From: Methylobacterium planeticum
Lineage (GTDB): Bacteria; Pseudomonadota; Alphaproteobacteria; Rhizobiales; Beijerinckiaceae
Length of the DNA: 64,000 nt
Assembly (NCBI RefSeq): GCF_008806345.1
Contig: NZ_VZZJ01000028.1
Span: 1-64,000, forward strand
Reading direction: 5' to 3'
Part shown: piece by piece, positions 35,665 to 44,416 of the stretch
Numbering within the stretch: position 1 is the stretch's first letter
Layout: every line of letters starts with the position of its first letter
Translations under genes and position numbers: made by a program
Notes under the pieces: generated by a model
The model's input: only the letters and a program-made list of their open reading frames with translations
What the model was told of the DNA's origin: nothing
The model's database searches: none

Positions 35665-36444
35665 CTACTTCACCGCGATCGCCAGGTTGGCGACCTCGTC
35701 GAGATAGGCGCGGATCCGGTCCGCGTTGGTGCCGAAGTCGCGCGGGCCGAGGCGGGAGGCCGAGCGCACGTCGATGCGGGCGCCGTCGGCCCGCGGGCGC
35801 ACCCGCACCGTCACGTCGTCGGGCAGGTTCAGCACGAAGCTGCGGGCGACGGCCTCGATCCGGCCGTTGCCGACGCGCCCGCCGGGGCGGATCGCCTCGA
35901 CGATCTGCCAGCGCCGATTCACCGCGGCCTTGCGGGCGAGCTCGAAGGCCTGGTCCGCATCGATGTCGAGGGTCAGGGGCGCGATCTGCGGGTAGGCGGC
36001 GCGCTGCCGCTCGCGGGCCGGCGTCTCGGGATCGGCGGGGTAGCGTCCGTTGCGGGCCGCGAAGGCGACGCGCGAGCGCGAGAAGGCCGGCGGGTTCTCG
36101 ATATCGGTGGTGACGTCGGTGAGCGCCGGGAGCCGCAGGCCGCGCAGGCCCGCATAGGCCGGGTAGGCGAGGACGAGGGCGGCCAGGAAGAGGCCGCCGA
36201 GCGCGGCCCCGAGTCCGCGCGCGCCCTCGCGCCAGACCCGCACGAAGGCGAAGGCCGCGGTCGCGACCGCCAGGACCGCGACCAGCAGCCCGGCCCCGAG
36301 GGTCGCGAGCGCCGGCCCGGCCTCGGCCCGGGGATCGCGCACGAGCAGCAGGGCGATGCCGGTGACCAGGAGGGAGAACAGGGCGAAGCGGCGCGAGAGC
36401 GCGCCGGCGCGCGTGACGGGTTCCTCGATGAGCAGGCGACGCAT
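35665..36444 (-). CDS. DUF1499 domain-containing membrane protein
   Basis: This 259-residue protein has three hydrophobic segments in its first 115 residues (LFSLLVTGIALLLV, LGAGLLVAVLAVATAA and LGGLFLAALVLAYPAY). The DUF1499 domain follows, starting TDVTTDIENPPAFSRS and ending DFGTNADRIRAYLDEVANL. The function is unknown. It is divergent from the MarR gene with about 215 bases between. Confidence 0.9.
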   Translation of the reverse strand: MRRLLIEEPVTRAGALSRRFALFSLLVTGIALLLVRDPRAEAGPALATLGAGLLVAVLAVATAAFAFVRVWREGARGLGAALGGLFLAALVLAYPAYAGLRGLRLPALTDVTTDIENPPAFSRSRVAFAARNGRYPADPETPARERQRAAYPQIAPLTLDIDADQAFELARKAAVNRRWQIVEAIRPGGRVGNGRIEAVARSFVLNLPDDVTVRVRPRADGARIDVRSASRLGPRDFGTNADRIRAYLDEVANLAIAVK

Positions 36445-36658
36445 GAAACGATTGACTTGTCCGGGCTGCGGTCGAGGCGGGTCGGTCGCGGGCCAAGCTT
36501 TACAGCCCCGTGCCGCCCGAGGCCAGCCGCCTTGCCCGACCGTACCGTCGGCCAAACGCGCTCTCGGCCGCCCCGGAGGCCGAGGCGGCGCGACCCACAG
36601 TTGCATCGTGCGCGGCCGCTGCCCTGGGGCCGCAGGTCTGCTATAGGCTCGCTCCACG

Positions 36659-37150
36659 ATGTCGCGTCCGCAAGCCATGCCCCCAGAGCCGAGCCCGGTT
36701 CCGGAGCCCGTCGACCCGCTCCGGGTCTGGTTCCGGTTCATCCGCCTGAACCGGCGGGTCTCCGCCGCCGTGGGCGCGGAGCTGCGCGAGATCGGCCTCT
36801 CGATCCCGCAATTCGACGTGCTCTCGACCCTGACCGAGCGGGAGGGCCTGACACAGCAGGAGCTGGCCGCGCGCCTCTACGTCACCAAGGGCAACGTCTC
36901 GGGCCTGATCGACCGGCTGGTCGAGGCCGGTCTGGTCGAGCGGCGCGCGATTCCGGGCGACCGGCGCTCGCACGCGCTGCACCTGACCCCGGCCGGCACC
37001 GATCTCGCCTCGCGCGGGATTATCGCGCAGGAGGCCTACGTCGCCCGCACCCTCGGGCGCCTCGGCCCGGACGACATCGCGGCCTTCGAGGGGCTGGTGC
37101 TGAAGTGGCGGGCCCTCGCGCGCGCGGATGCCGAGGCTGGACGGGACTGA
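36659..37150 (+). CDS. MarR family transcriptional regulator
   Basis: This 163-residue regulator has the winged helix-turn-helix of the MarR family. The recognition helix region is TQQELAARLYVTKGNVSGLI and the wing is ERRAIPGDRRSHALHLT. The first 20 residues are Pro-rich, and a second ATG at 36677 could be the start. It is divergent from the DUF1499 gene, which may be its target. The ligand is unknown. Confidence 0.92.
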   Translation: MSRPQAMPPEPSPVPEPVDPLRVWFRFIRLNRRVSAAVGAELREIGLSIPQFDVLSTLTEREGLTQQELAARLYVTKGNVSGLIDRLVEAGLVERRAIPGDRRSHALHLTPAGTDLASRGIIAQEAYVARTLGRLGPDDIAAFEGLVLKWRALARADAEAGRD

Positions 37151-37166
37151 GGGGCCGGGCCGAGGC

Positions 37167-37433
37167 CTATGCCATCCCGAGGGCCTGCATGTAGAGCTCG
37201 AGGATCGCCTCCTCCTCCTGGCGCTCGGCATGGTCCTTCTTGCGGAGCGACACGATCCTGCGCAGGGCCTTGGTGTCGAAGCCGTTGCCCTTGGCCTCGG
37301 CGTAGACATCCTTGATGTCCCCGGCGAGGCCCGCCTTCTCCTCCTCGAGGCGCTCGATGCGCTCGATGAAGCTCTTGAGCTGGTCGGCCGCGACGGAGGA
37401 CGGGTCGACGGCGGGGGCGGCGGAGGCTGCCAT
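37167..37433 (-). CDS. gapR: GapR family (DUF2312) nucleoid-associated protein
   Basis: This 88-residue protein matches GapR closely: DQLKSFIERIERLEEEKAGL, then VYAEAKGNGFDTKALRRIVS and a helix ending EEEAILELYMQALG. GapR of Caulobacter binds overtwisted AT-rich DNA and aids topoisomerases during replication. The coiled-coil helix and basic second helix fit a dimer clamp. It is convergent with the MarR gene, 16 bases apart. Confidence 0.93.
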   Translation of the reverse strand: MAASAAPAVDPSSVAADQLKSFIERIERLEEEKAGLAGDIKDVYAEAKGNGFDTKALRRIVSLRKKDHAERQEEEAILELYMQALGMA

Positions 37434-37526
37434 GATGATTCCCTCGTTGCACGCGCATCGCGGGATGCGCCCTGAGCGGGTTCGTAATCCAGCAACCTTA
37501 CCGGGAGATTATCCCGCCGCCGCGCC

Positions 37527-37835
37527 TCAATGGGGCTCGGCCTGGGCCTTGGCGAAGGCGGCCTGCTGCTCGGGGCTGGCCTCCGCCTGGTGCTGCGCCT
37601 TCCAGTCGGAATAGGGCATGCCGTAGACCTGCTCGCGGCTCTCGTCCTTGCTCAGCGGCAGGCCGCGCGCGTCGGCGGCGTCCTTGAGCCAGTTCGACAA
37701 GCAGTTGCGGCAGAAGCCCGCGAGATTCATCAGATCGATGTTCTGCACGTCGGTGCGGTTGCGCAGGTGCGAGACGAGGCGCCGGAAGACGGCGGCCTCG
37801 AGCTCGGTCTGGGTCTGGGCGTCGATCTCACGCAT
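37527..37835 (-). CDS. DUF1244 family protein
   Basis: This 102-residue protein contains VFRRLVSHLRNRTDVQNIDL followed by MNLAGFCRNCLSNWLKDAA and YGMPYSDWKAQHQ, the DUF1244 signature with a conserved Cys pair. It is all-helical and cytoplasmic. The function is unknown. It lies 93 bases upstream of gapR on the same strand. Confidence 0.92.
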   Translation of the reverse strand: MREIDAQTQTELEAAVFRRLVSHLRNRTDVQNIDLMNLAGFCRNCLSNWLKDAADARGLPLSKDESREQVYGMPYSDWKAQHQAEASPEQQAAFAKAQAEPH

Positions 37836-37917
37836 GGCTTGCTCCTGGCTCCTGGGGCGGACACGTCTCGGGCGAAGCGTCCGGCTCGGCCTGAGGTCAG
37901 GACTGGCGGGGTCCGCG

Positions 37918-38670
37918 TCAAGCGGCGCGCGCGAGATGGAGCCGCAGCAGCCGCGCGAACCGCTCCGCCCACTCGGCCTGGCCGGTCTCGCCGGCGATGA
38001 GGTCCTGGCGGATCTCCACCAGGGCGTTGGGCAGGCCCCGCGCCATGGCGTGGCGGTCGATGGTGTCGCCGGGCAGGCCGCCGCCGTAGGGCTCGTTGTC
38101 GCCGACCGTGAGGCCGGCCGGGTCGGCGCGAAGGCCCGCGATCAGGGGGGCGCTGAGGCGGTCGTCCCGGTCGTACAGGATGCCGACCTGCCAGGGCCGG
38201 GCGACGCCGCGCCAATAGGGCGTGAAGCTGTGGATCGTCACGATGGCGGGGGTCGCCCCGGCCGCCGCGCCGGCCGCGATCCCGGCCTCGATCGCCCGGT
38301 CGAACGGGTCGTAGAAGCGGGCGATGCGCGCGGCCTTGCCGGCCTCGTCGATGCGGGCGTTGCCGGGCACCACCGCCCCGTCCGAGAGGCGCATCACCAG
38401 GGTCGGGTCCTCCCGTCCGCGGTTCGGATCGATGATCAGGCGGGAGAACCGGGTCAGGATCGCGGGGGCGCCGAGCGCCGCCGCGAGCCGGCGCGTCACC
38501 CCGGCCGCGCCGATGTCGTAGGCGATGTGGCGGGCGAACTCCGCCTCCGCCACCCCGAGAGGGATATCCTCGGGCACGAAGTTCGAGGCATGGTCGCACA
38601 GGATCAGGAGCCCGCAGGCGGGATCACCGGAGACCGTCTCGACGGGATGGGGCGGGTGCGCGGCGGCCAT
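37918..38670 (-). CDS. N-formylglutamate amidohydrolase family protein
   Basis: This 250-residue protein has the zinc-hydrolase pattern of the family: LLILCDHASNFVPEDIPLGV, then RLIIDPNRGREDPTLVM and VTIHSFTPYWRG. The family removes formate from N-formylglutamate in histidine breakdown, but no hut genes are nearby. Many alphaproteobacteria carry such stand-alone copies with unknown substrate. The start at 38670 is taken over an upstream ATG without a conserved region. Confidence 0.9.
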   Translation of the reverse strand: MAAAHPPHPVETVSGDPACGLLILCDHASNFVPEDIPLGVAEAEFARHIAYDIGAAGVTRRLAAALGAPAILTRFSRLIIDPNRGREDPTLVMRLSDGAVVPGNARIDEAGKAARIARFYDPFDRAIEAGIAAGAAAGATPAIVTIHSFTPYWRGVARPWQVGILYDRDDRLSAPLIAGLRADPAGLTVGDNEPYGGGLPGDTIDRHAMARGLPNALVEIRQDLIAGETGQAEWAERFARLLRLHLARAA

Positions 38671-38830
38671 GGGGGATCCGAAACGTTTCAAGCTTGCCGA
38701 TAGGTCGAGGCTCGGGCAGAGCACGTATCAAGGATCGTGCGCTCACGGCAACAATCCGGCCCGTCGCCCTCCCCTCGCCGAACGCGGGCGCGAAGGCGAG
38801 GACGCACGACAGACAGGACAGGACGCCCGC

Positions 38831-40150
38831 ATGACCGTGAAACCTCCCGCCGTTCAGGACGCGCAGGCCGACACCCTGCGGACGCTGCTCACCGGCTTCC
38901 TCGACGAGGCCATCGCGGCAGCCCACCCGGTGAAGTGCCTGCCGCCCCATCTGCCGCCGCCGACCCCGGGGCGCCTCATCATCCTCGGCGCCGGCAAGGC
39001 CGGCGGCAGCATGGCGGCGGTGGCGAGCCGCTTCTACCGCGAGGAGCACGGGCTCGGGGAGGACCGCATCGTCGGCCTCGCGGTCGCTCGCCACGGCTAC
39101 GGGCAGGAGGCCCCCGGCATCCGCATGGTCGAGGCCGGCCACCCGGTCCCCGACGCCGCCGGCATCGAGGCCACCAAGGAGACCCTGCGCATCGCCGGAC
39201 AGGCCGGGCCCGAGGACGAGGTGCTGGTGCTCCTCTCCGGCGGCGGCTCGGCGAACTGGATCGCCCCCGCGGGCGACCTGACGCTGCCCGAGAAGCAGGC
39301 GATCACCAAGGCGCTGCTGCGCTCGGGCGCGCCGATCGGCGAGATCAACACCGTGCGCAAGCACCTCTCGCGCATCAAGGGCGGGCGCCTCGCGATGGCG
39401 GCCCGGAACGCCCGCTCGATCCTGACCCTGGCGATCTCCGACGTGCCCTTCGACGACCCGGCCGTCATCGCCTCCGGCCCGACCGTGCCGGACCCGTCCA
39501 CGCTGGCCGAGGCCCGGGCCATCTGCGAGCGGCGCGCCATCCCGCTTCCCGATGCCGCCCGGGTCCTCCTCAACAATCCCGCCAACGAGACCCCGAAGGC
39601 GGGCGACCCGGCCTTCGCGCGGGCGGAGTACCGCATCATCGCCCGGCCGATCGACGCCCTCGAGGCCGCCGCGGCGCCCGCCCGCGCCGCCGGCTACGAG
39701 GTCGTGATGCTCGGCTCCGACCTCGAGGGCGAGGCCCGGGAGGTCGCGGCCGAGCACGCGCGCCTCGCCCGCGAGATCAAGGCCGCGGGCCGCAAGGCGG
39801 CGCTGATCTCGGGGGGCGAGCTCACCGTCACCATCCGGGGCGAGGGCCATGGCGGCCCGAACCAGGAATACGCGCTGGCGCTGGCGATCGCCCTCGATGG
39901 CGAGGCCGGGATCGCCGGCATCGCGGCCGATACGGATGGGACCGACGGCGGACGCGGCGAGGCCACCGACCCGGCCGGCGGCCTCGTCGACCCGACGACG
40001 CTGGCCCGCGCCCGCGCCGCCGGCCTCGATCCGGCCGCGATGCTCGCCGACAACGACTCGACCGCCTTCTTCGAGCGCATCGGCGATCTCGTCCGGCCCG
40101 GCCCCACCCGCACCAATGTCAACGATTGCCGCATCATCCTCGTCGGATAG
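38831..40150 (+). CDS. gck: Glycerate 2-kinase (MOFRL family, TtuD/GckA type)
   Basis: This 439-residue protein has the two family domains. The N-terminal part includes LIILGAGKAGGSMA and LVLLSGGGSANWIAP, with the INTVRKHLSRIKGGRLA loop. The MOFRL domain has GGELTVTIRGEGHGGPNQEY and IAADTDGTDG. In serine-cycle methylotrophs this enzyme makes 2-phosphoglycerate from glycerate, an essential step. It is followed by a DUF1036 gene and pyk, a layout that fits C1 carbon flow to PEP and pyruvate. Older annotations call the family hydroxypyruvate reductase. Confidence 0.92.
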   Translation: MTVKPPAVQDAQADTLRTLLTGFLDEAIAAAHPVKCLPPHLPPPTPGRLIILGAGKAGGSMAAVASRFYREEHGLGEDRIVGLAVARHGYGQEAPGIRMVEAGHPVPDAAGIEATKETLRIAGQAGPEDEVLVLLSGGGSANWIAPAGDLTLPEKQAITKALLRSGAPIGEINTVRKHLSRIKGGRLAMAARNARSILTLAISDVPFDDPAVIASGPTVPDPSTLAEARAICERRAIPLPDAARVLLNNPANETPKAGDPAFARAEYRIIARPIDALEAAAAPARAAGYEVVMLGSDLEGEAREVAAEHARLAREIKAAGRKAALISGGELTVTIRGEGHGGPNQEYALALAIALDGEAGIAGIAADTDGTDGGRGEATDPAGGLVDPTTLARARAAGLDPAAMLADNDSTAFFERIGDLVRPGPTRTNVNDCRIILVG

Positions 40151-40598
40151 ACGCTTGTCCCTCGCCCCTCTCCGGACGCCCCTCGCGGCCGCGCTGCTGC
40201 TCGGCCTCGGGCTCGCGCCCGGGCCGGCGCGGGCGGACCTGCGCATGTGCAACCTCACGGCCAGCAAGGTCGGCATCGCCCTCGGCTACCGCGACCCGCA
40301 GGGCTGGGTCACGGAAGGCTGGTGGGACCTGACCCCGAAGGCCTGCGAGACCCTGCTCAAGGGGGCGCTCGCGGCCCGGTTCTACTACGTGTTCGCGGTG
40401 GACTACACGCGCGGCGGCGAGTGGAGCGGGCGCTCGCTGATGTGCACCAAGGATTCCGAGTTCACGATCCGCGGGGTCGAGGATTGCCTCGCCCGCGGCT
40501 ACGACCGCAACGGCTTCTTCGAGGTCGATACCGGCGAGCAGAAGAGCTGGACGATCCAGCTCACGGACCCGAGCCAGCCCGGCACGCCGCAGCCCTGA
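40116..40598 (+). CDS. DUF1036 domain-containing secreted protein
   Basis: The DUF1036 core starts LRMCNLTASKVGIALGYRD and contains EGWWDLTPKACETLL and RGYDRNGFFEVDTGE. A signal peptide (LRTPLAAALLLGLGLAPGPARA) precedes it. The start is uncertain: the ATG at 40116 gives 160 residues and overlaps the glycerate kinase gene by 35 bases, while a TTG at 40155 just after the kinase stop would also give a full signal peptide. Neither has a clear ribosome-binding site. It sits between the kinase and pyk. Confidence 0.85.
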   Translation: MSTIAASSSSDRRLSLAPLRTPLAAALLLGLGLAPGPARADLRMCNLTASKVGIALGYRDPQGWVTEGWWDLTPKACETLLKGALAARFYYVFAVDYTRGGEWSGRSLMCTKDSEFTIRGVEDCLARGYDRNGFFEVDTGEQKSWTIQLTDPSQPGTPQP

Positions 40599-40752
40599 GC
40601 GGCGGCCGGCCGCCGTGCGCCCGCTGCAGCCCACCCCCACGAAACCCCGGGGCGGCGCGCTGCGCGCTTGACGTGGCCGTTGGACCGGTGCTTGTGGCCG
40701 CCGCGCCCTCAAGCCGGACAATGATGAATTCGGCGGGCTACGCGCAGCCTTG

Positions 40753-42201
40753 ATGGAGGCCGGATTGAAACGCTCACGCCGCACGAAGATCGTCGCAACC
40801 CTGGGGCCGGCCTCCGACACCCCGGAGATGATCTCGAGGCTGTTCCACGCGGGCGCCGACGTCTTCCGCCTCAACATGAGCCACCTGCCGCGCGAGCGGC
40901 TGCCCGAGAAGATCGAGGTGATCCGCGCCATCGAGCGCGAGGCCAGGCGGCCGATCGCGATCCTGGTGGACCTGCAGGGCCCGAAGCTGCGCGTCGGCGC
41001 CTTCGCGGAGGGCAGCGCCATGCTGGAGAACGGCGCGAGCTTCACCCTCGACAGCGACCAAGCCCCCGGCGACGTGAACCGGGTCTTCCTGCCCCATCCC
41101 GAGATCCTCTCGGCGCTGGAGCCCGGCCATTCCGTCATCATCGACGACGGCAAGCTGCGCCTCACCGTGACGGAGGTGGGCGGGGGCCGCGCCGTGACCC
41201 GCGTCGAGGTCGGCGGCCGCATCTCGAACCGCAAGGGCGTCTCCCTGCCCCACACCGTCATCCCGATGCCGGCGATGACCGACAAGGACCGCTCGGACCT
41301 CGAGGCCGGCCTCAACGCCGGCGCCGACTGGATCGCGGTCTCCTTCGTGCAGCGTCCCGAGGACGTCGCCGAGGTCAAGAAGGTCTGCGCCGGCCGCGCC
41401 CTGGTGATGGCCAAGATCGAGAAGCCGCAGGCGCTGACCCGCCTCGACGAGATCATGGAGGTCTCCGACGGCCTCATGGTCGCCCGCGGCGATCTCGGCG
41501 TCGAGATGCCCCTCGAGCAGGTGCCCGGCGTCCAGAAGCGCATCACCCGCGCCGCCCGCCGCCTGGGCAAGCCCGTGGTCGTCGCCACGCAGATGCTCGA
41601 ATCGATGATCACCGCCCCGGTCCCCACCCGCGCCGAGGTCTCGGACGTGGCGACCGCCGTCTACGAGGGGGCCGACGCCGTAATGCTCTCGGCCGAGAGC
41701 GCGTCCGGCGCCTTCCCGGTCGAGGCGATCTCCACCATGAGCCGCATCGCCGAGCAGGTGGAGAAGGACGCGCTCTACTGGACGATCCTGACCGCCCAGC
41801 GCTCCGACCCCGAGGCGACGGCGGCGGACGCCATCGCGGCGGCGGCCCACCAGATGGTCGACGCGCTGGGGCTGAACGCCATCATGGCCTGGACGCATTC
41901 GGGCTCGACGGCCCTGCGCCTCGCGCGCTCGCGCCCGAACGCCAGCGTCATCGCCCTGACGCCGAAGCGCGAGACCGCGCGCCGCCTCGCCATGGCCTGG
42001 GGCACGCACCCCATCGTCACCAACGATGCGAGCGACGTCGACGACATGGCCTTCCGGGCCGCGAAATTCGCGGTGCGCGAGCGCTTCGCCGAGATCGGCG
42101 ACCGGGTGATCGTGGTCGCGGGCGTGCCCTTCGGGACGCCGGGGGCCACGAACCTCGTGCGCATCGCCTTCATCACCCGCGAGCATGCCGCCAAGGCCTG
42201 A
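40753..42201 (+). CDS. pyk: Pyruvate kinase
   Basis: This 482-residue enzyme converts PEP and ADP to pyruvate and ATP. Family blocks are RRTKIVATLGPAS, FRLNMSHL, LVDLQGPKLRVG, the active-site VMAKIEKPQAL and DGLMVARGDLGVE, and VATQMLESM. The ATG at 40753 contains GGAGG in its second to fourth codons, and a TTG at 40765 right after it would give the common start MKRSRRTKIV, so either is possible. It ends inside a bidirectional terminator. Confidence 0.96.
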   Translation: MEAGLKRSRRTKIVATLGPASDTPEMISRLFHAGADVFRLNMSHLPRERLPEKIEVIRAIEREARRPIAILVDLQGPKLRVGAFAEGSAMLENGASFTLDSDQAPGDVNRVFLPHPEILSALEPGHSVIIDDGKLRLTVTEVGGGRAVTRVEVGGRISNRKGVSLPHTVIPMPAMTDKDRSDLEAGLNAGADWIAVSFVQRPEDVAEVKKVCAGRALVMAKIEKPQALTRLDEIMEVSDGLMVARGDLGVEMPLEQVPGVQKRITRAARRLGKPVVVATQMLESMITAPVPTRAEVSDVATAVYEGADAVMLSAESASGAFPVEAISTMSRIAEQVEKDALYWTILTAQRSDPEATAADAIAAAAHQMVDALGLNAIMAWTHSGSTALRLARSRPNASVIALTPKRETARRLAMAWGTHPIVTNDASDVDDMAFRAAKFAVRERFAEIGDRVIVVAGVPFGTPGATNLVRIAFITREHAAKA

Positions 42202-42242
42202 GGCGCCGCGCCTCCGGCTTCGCCCGGAGGACGCGCCTCAGG
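42197..42242. terminator. Bidirectional terminator containing both stop codons
   Basis: CCTGAGGCGC and CCTCCGG on the left pair with CCCGGAGG and GCGCCTCAGG on the right around a CTTCG loop. The TGA of pyk and the TGA of the convergent hydrolase gene both lie in the outer stem. Confidence 0.82.
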
Positions 42243-43251
42243 GGAGCGCCGGCTCCGCGACCCGCCCCGGGAGGCGATCCGCCAGGCGTGCCACCTCCGC
42301 CGCGAGGGCCTCGGCCGCCACGTACTGCACCATGTGGCCGATGCCGGGCAGCACCACGAGGCGCGCCCCCGGAATCGCCGCGGCGAGCGGCGCGGCCTGC
42401 TGGTCCGTGCGCACCACCGCATCCGCGCCTCCCGCCACGATCACGGTGGGGATCCGAATCGTCGGGTAGCGCGGGCCCTGCGCGTCGAGGGCGGGTCCGA
42501 GCCCGACGAGATCCTGCACGTTCGCCAGCATGGTGTCGGGGCGGAGCACCAGGGTGGCGCGGCTGCGCGCGAGGTAATCGGGGCTCACGGCCTGCGGGGC
42601 GAAGACCGTGCGGGCGGCCCCCGCGAGGTAGCGCAGCCCCACCGGTGCGGCGAGTGTCCGGCTGAGCACCCAGGCGATTGGCGGCTGCAACGCCAGCCGG
42701 ACGTACCACGGGACCGGGCCCCGGGGCGGGAACGGCCGCGCCACCGGCGCCACCAGCACGAGGCCGGCGACGCGCTCCGGGTGGTCGAGGGCGAGGCTGA
42801 GGGCGAGGGACCCGGCCCAGGAATGCCCGAGCACGATCGCCGGGCCGATCCCGAGGTGATCCAGGGCCTGCGCGACGGCGTTCCCCTGGACCGCCGGGAT
42901 GGCGGCCTGCGCGCCCGAGAGCCGGTCGCTCCAGCCGAAGCCGGGGCGGTCGAAGGCGATGACCCGGAACCCCTGCGCCGCGAGGGTCCGGCCGACGCCC
43001 TCCATCGGGTCCGAGGCGTTGGCGGAGGCGCCGTGCAGCAGCACCACGGTCGCGCGTGCGCCCTCGCGGGGGCCGGCCTCGATCGTCGCGAGACGCCCTC
43101 CGGCGACGGCCACGAAGGGCCCGGCCGGGGGATGCTGCGCGCCGACCCGGAGCGTGATGACCAGCGTCGCGAGCGCGCCGGCGCCGAGGACCGCGCCGAC
43201 CAGCGCAGCCAGGATCCCGATGGATGCCGCGAGCGCGTTCAGGGCGACCAT
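42238..43251 (-). CDS. Alpha/beta hydrolase with N-terminal membrane segment
   Basis: This 337-residue protein has a hydrophobic N-terminus (MVALNALAASIGILAALVGA) and an alpha/beta-hydrolase domain. The oxyanion region is VVLLHGASANASD, the nucleophile elbow is VLGHSWAGS, and the catalytic His is in PGIGHMVQYV. The ATG overlaps the stop of the upstream TPR gene by one base, so the two are probably co-translated. The substrate is unknown. Confidence 0.92.
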   Translation of the reverse strand: MVALNALAASIGILAALVGAVLGAGALATLVITLRVGAQHPPAGPFVAVAGGRLATIEAGPREGARATVVLLHGASANASDPMEGVGRTLAAQGFRVIAFDRPGFGWSDRLSGAQAAIPAVQGNAVAQALDHLGIGPAIVLGHSWAGSLALSLALDHPERVAGLVLVAPVARPFPPRGPVPWYVRLALQPPIAWVLSRTLAAPVGLRYLAGAARTVFAPQAVSPDYLARSRATLVLRPDTMLANVQDLVGLGPALDAQGPRYPTIRIPTVIVAGGADAVVRTDQQAAPLAAAIPGARLVVLPGIGHMVQYVAAEALAAEVARLADRLPGRVAEPALP

Positions 43252-43904
43252 CAGAGGTCGCGGCCGTCGACCTCGGGGGCGAGACGGTCGATGGCGTCCT
43301 GCAGCTTCTCCATCCGCGGATAGAGGGCCGAGGCCCGCCGGAAGCATTCGAGGGCGCGCCGCTTGTCCTCGACCGACTGGTAGATCCGGCCGAGGGCCGC
43401 CCAGGCCTCGAAGTGGCGCGGCTCCAGCACCAGGGTCCGCTGCAGGTCGGTGATGGCCGCGTACTTGTCGGAGAGCATCCAGAAGATCGTGGCCCGGCGG
43501 TTCCATCCCTCGGCCCAGCCGGGCTCGAGGGCGGTGACGCGGTCCATCAGTTCGGCGGCGAGGGGCAGGTCCTGGGTCGACATGGCCTGGCGCGCCCGCT
43601 CGGTCAGCAGGTCCGCCGTGGCGCTGCCGGACCGGTCGAGGCGGCGCTCGATGAGCTTGGAGACGCCCTTGGCCTCGACCGGGTCCTCGGCGCTCTTCAG
43701 CCGGTCGTAGAGTTCGTCGAGGCTCGCGGGGGGCTGCGGCTTGGCGGGCTTGGCCTCGCCGGATCTCGGCTCGCCGGATCTCTGGCCGGTGGTGCCCTCG
43801 TGGCCCTGGCCGTCGCGCAGGACGGTGCCGGGCGGGGCGGCCTGGGCGGGGATCGGGGCGGCGAGGAGGGCCGCCGCGAGGGAGAGCGGGACGAGGCGCA
43901 GCAT
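43251..43904 (-). CDS. Tetratricopeptide repeat protein, secreted
   Basis: This 217-residue protein has a signal peptide (MLRLVPLSLAAALLAAPIPA) and about three TPR units in its C-terminal half. Key pieces are LDRVTALEP-type DRVTALEPGWAEGWNRRATI, LQRTLVLEPRHFEAWAALGR and ALECFRRASALYPRM. The middle contains a short KPAKPQPP linker. TPRs mediate protein contacts. It is coupled to the downstream hydrolase. Confidence 0.88.
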   Translation of the reverse strand: MLRLVPLSLAAALLAAPIPAQAAPPGTVLRDGQGHEGTTGQRSGEPRSGEAKPAKPQPPASLDELYDRLKSAEDPVEAKGVSKLIERRLDRSGSATADLLTERARQAMSTQDLPLAAELMDRVTALEPGWAEGWNRRATIFWMLSDKYAAITDLQRTLVLEPRHFEAWAALGRIYQSVEDKRRALECFRRASALYPRMEKLQDAIDRLAPEVDGRDL

Positions 43905-44022
43905 CCGGGGAGCTTGTGCCCCCTGCACGAGCGCGTCAACGCGCTCGCTTGCCGCGCGTCTCCACGTGTCTCGCGTCCCCAAGCGGCTCGCGTCCGCGTC
44001 GCGGCGGACGCGGGGCGCGGTC

Positions 44023-44148
44023 TCAGCCCTGGCGGGCCTTGAAGCGCTTCTGGGTCTTGTTGATGACGTAGACCCGGCCCTTGCGGCGCACGAGCTGGTT
44101 GTCACGGTGCCGGCCGCGGAGCGACTTCAGCGAGTTGCGAATCTTCAT
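44023..44148 (-). CDS. rpmJ: 50S ribosomal protein L36
   Basis: This 41-residue protein reads MKIRNSLKSLRGRHRDNQLV, then RRKGRVYVINKTQKRFKARQ and a final G. It is the cysteine-free L36 type, which lacks the zinc site of the classical CxxC form. It stands alone, as usual for this gene in alphaproteobacteria. The frame is open upstream, but the start at 44148 is fixed by the family. Confidence 0.97.
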   Translation of the reverse strand: MKIRNSLKSLRGRHRDNQLVRRKGRVYVINKTQKRFKARQG

Positions 44149-44354
44149 CGGTCTTAACTCGGCGCGGTGGAGGCCGGCCGCCCATGCAAAGAGTCTCGGG
44201 GACGGGGGCACCTCACGGCATCCCCGGCGATGGCAGCAGACACATCGCGGAAAGGCGGGTCCCTTATCAGGATTCGCCCCGCCAAGGCAAGACGGGGCGC
44301 CCCCCGCCGATCCCCGGCCCGCCCGTCGGCCTCCCGGTGTGTCCCGGACGCGGC

Positions 44355-44386
44355 AACGCCCGCCGGATCGGGATCCGGCGGGCGTT
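44355..44386. terminator. Perfect 15-bp hairpin after pufC
   Basis: AACGCCCGCCGGATC, GG, GATCCGGCGGGCGTT form perfect arms (44355-44369 and 44372-44386). It lies 31 bases after pufC and ends the photosynthesis superoperon on the minus strand. Confidence 0.82.
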
Positions 44387-44416
44387 TCTGCTCGGTGGTC
44401 CCGACGGCGTCGCGGG

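Noticed and set aside
37918..38670. Histidine degradation role for the N-formylglutamate amidohydrolase-like gene
   Set aside because: No hut genes are in the window, so only the family can be stated.
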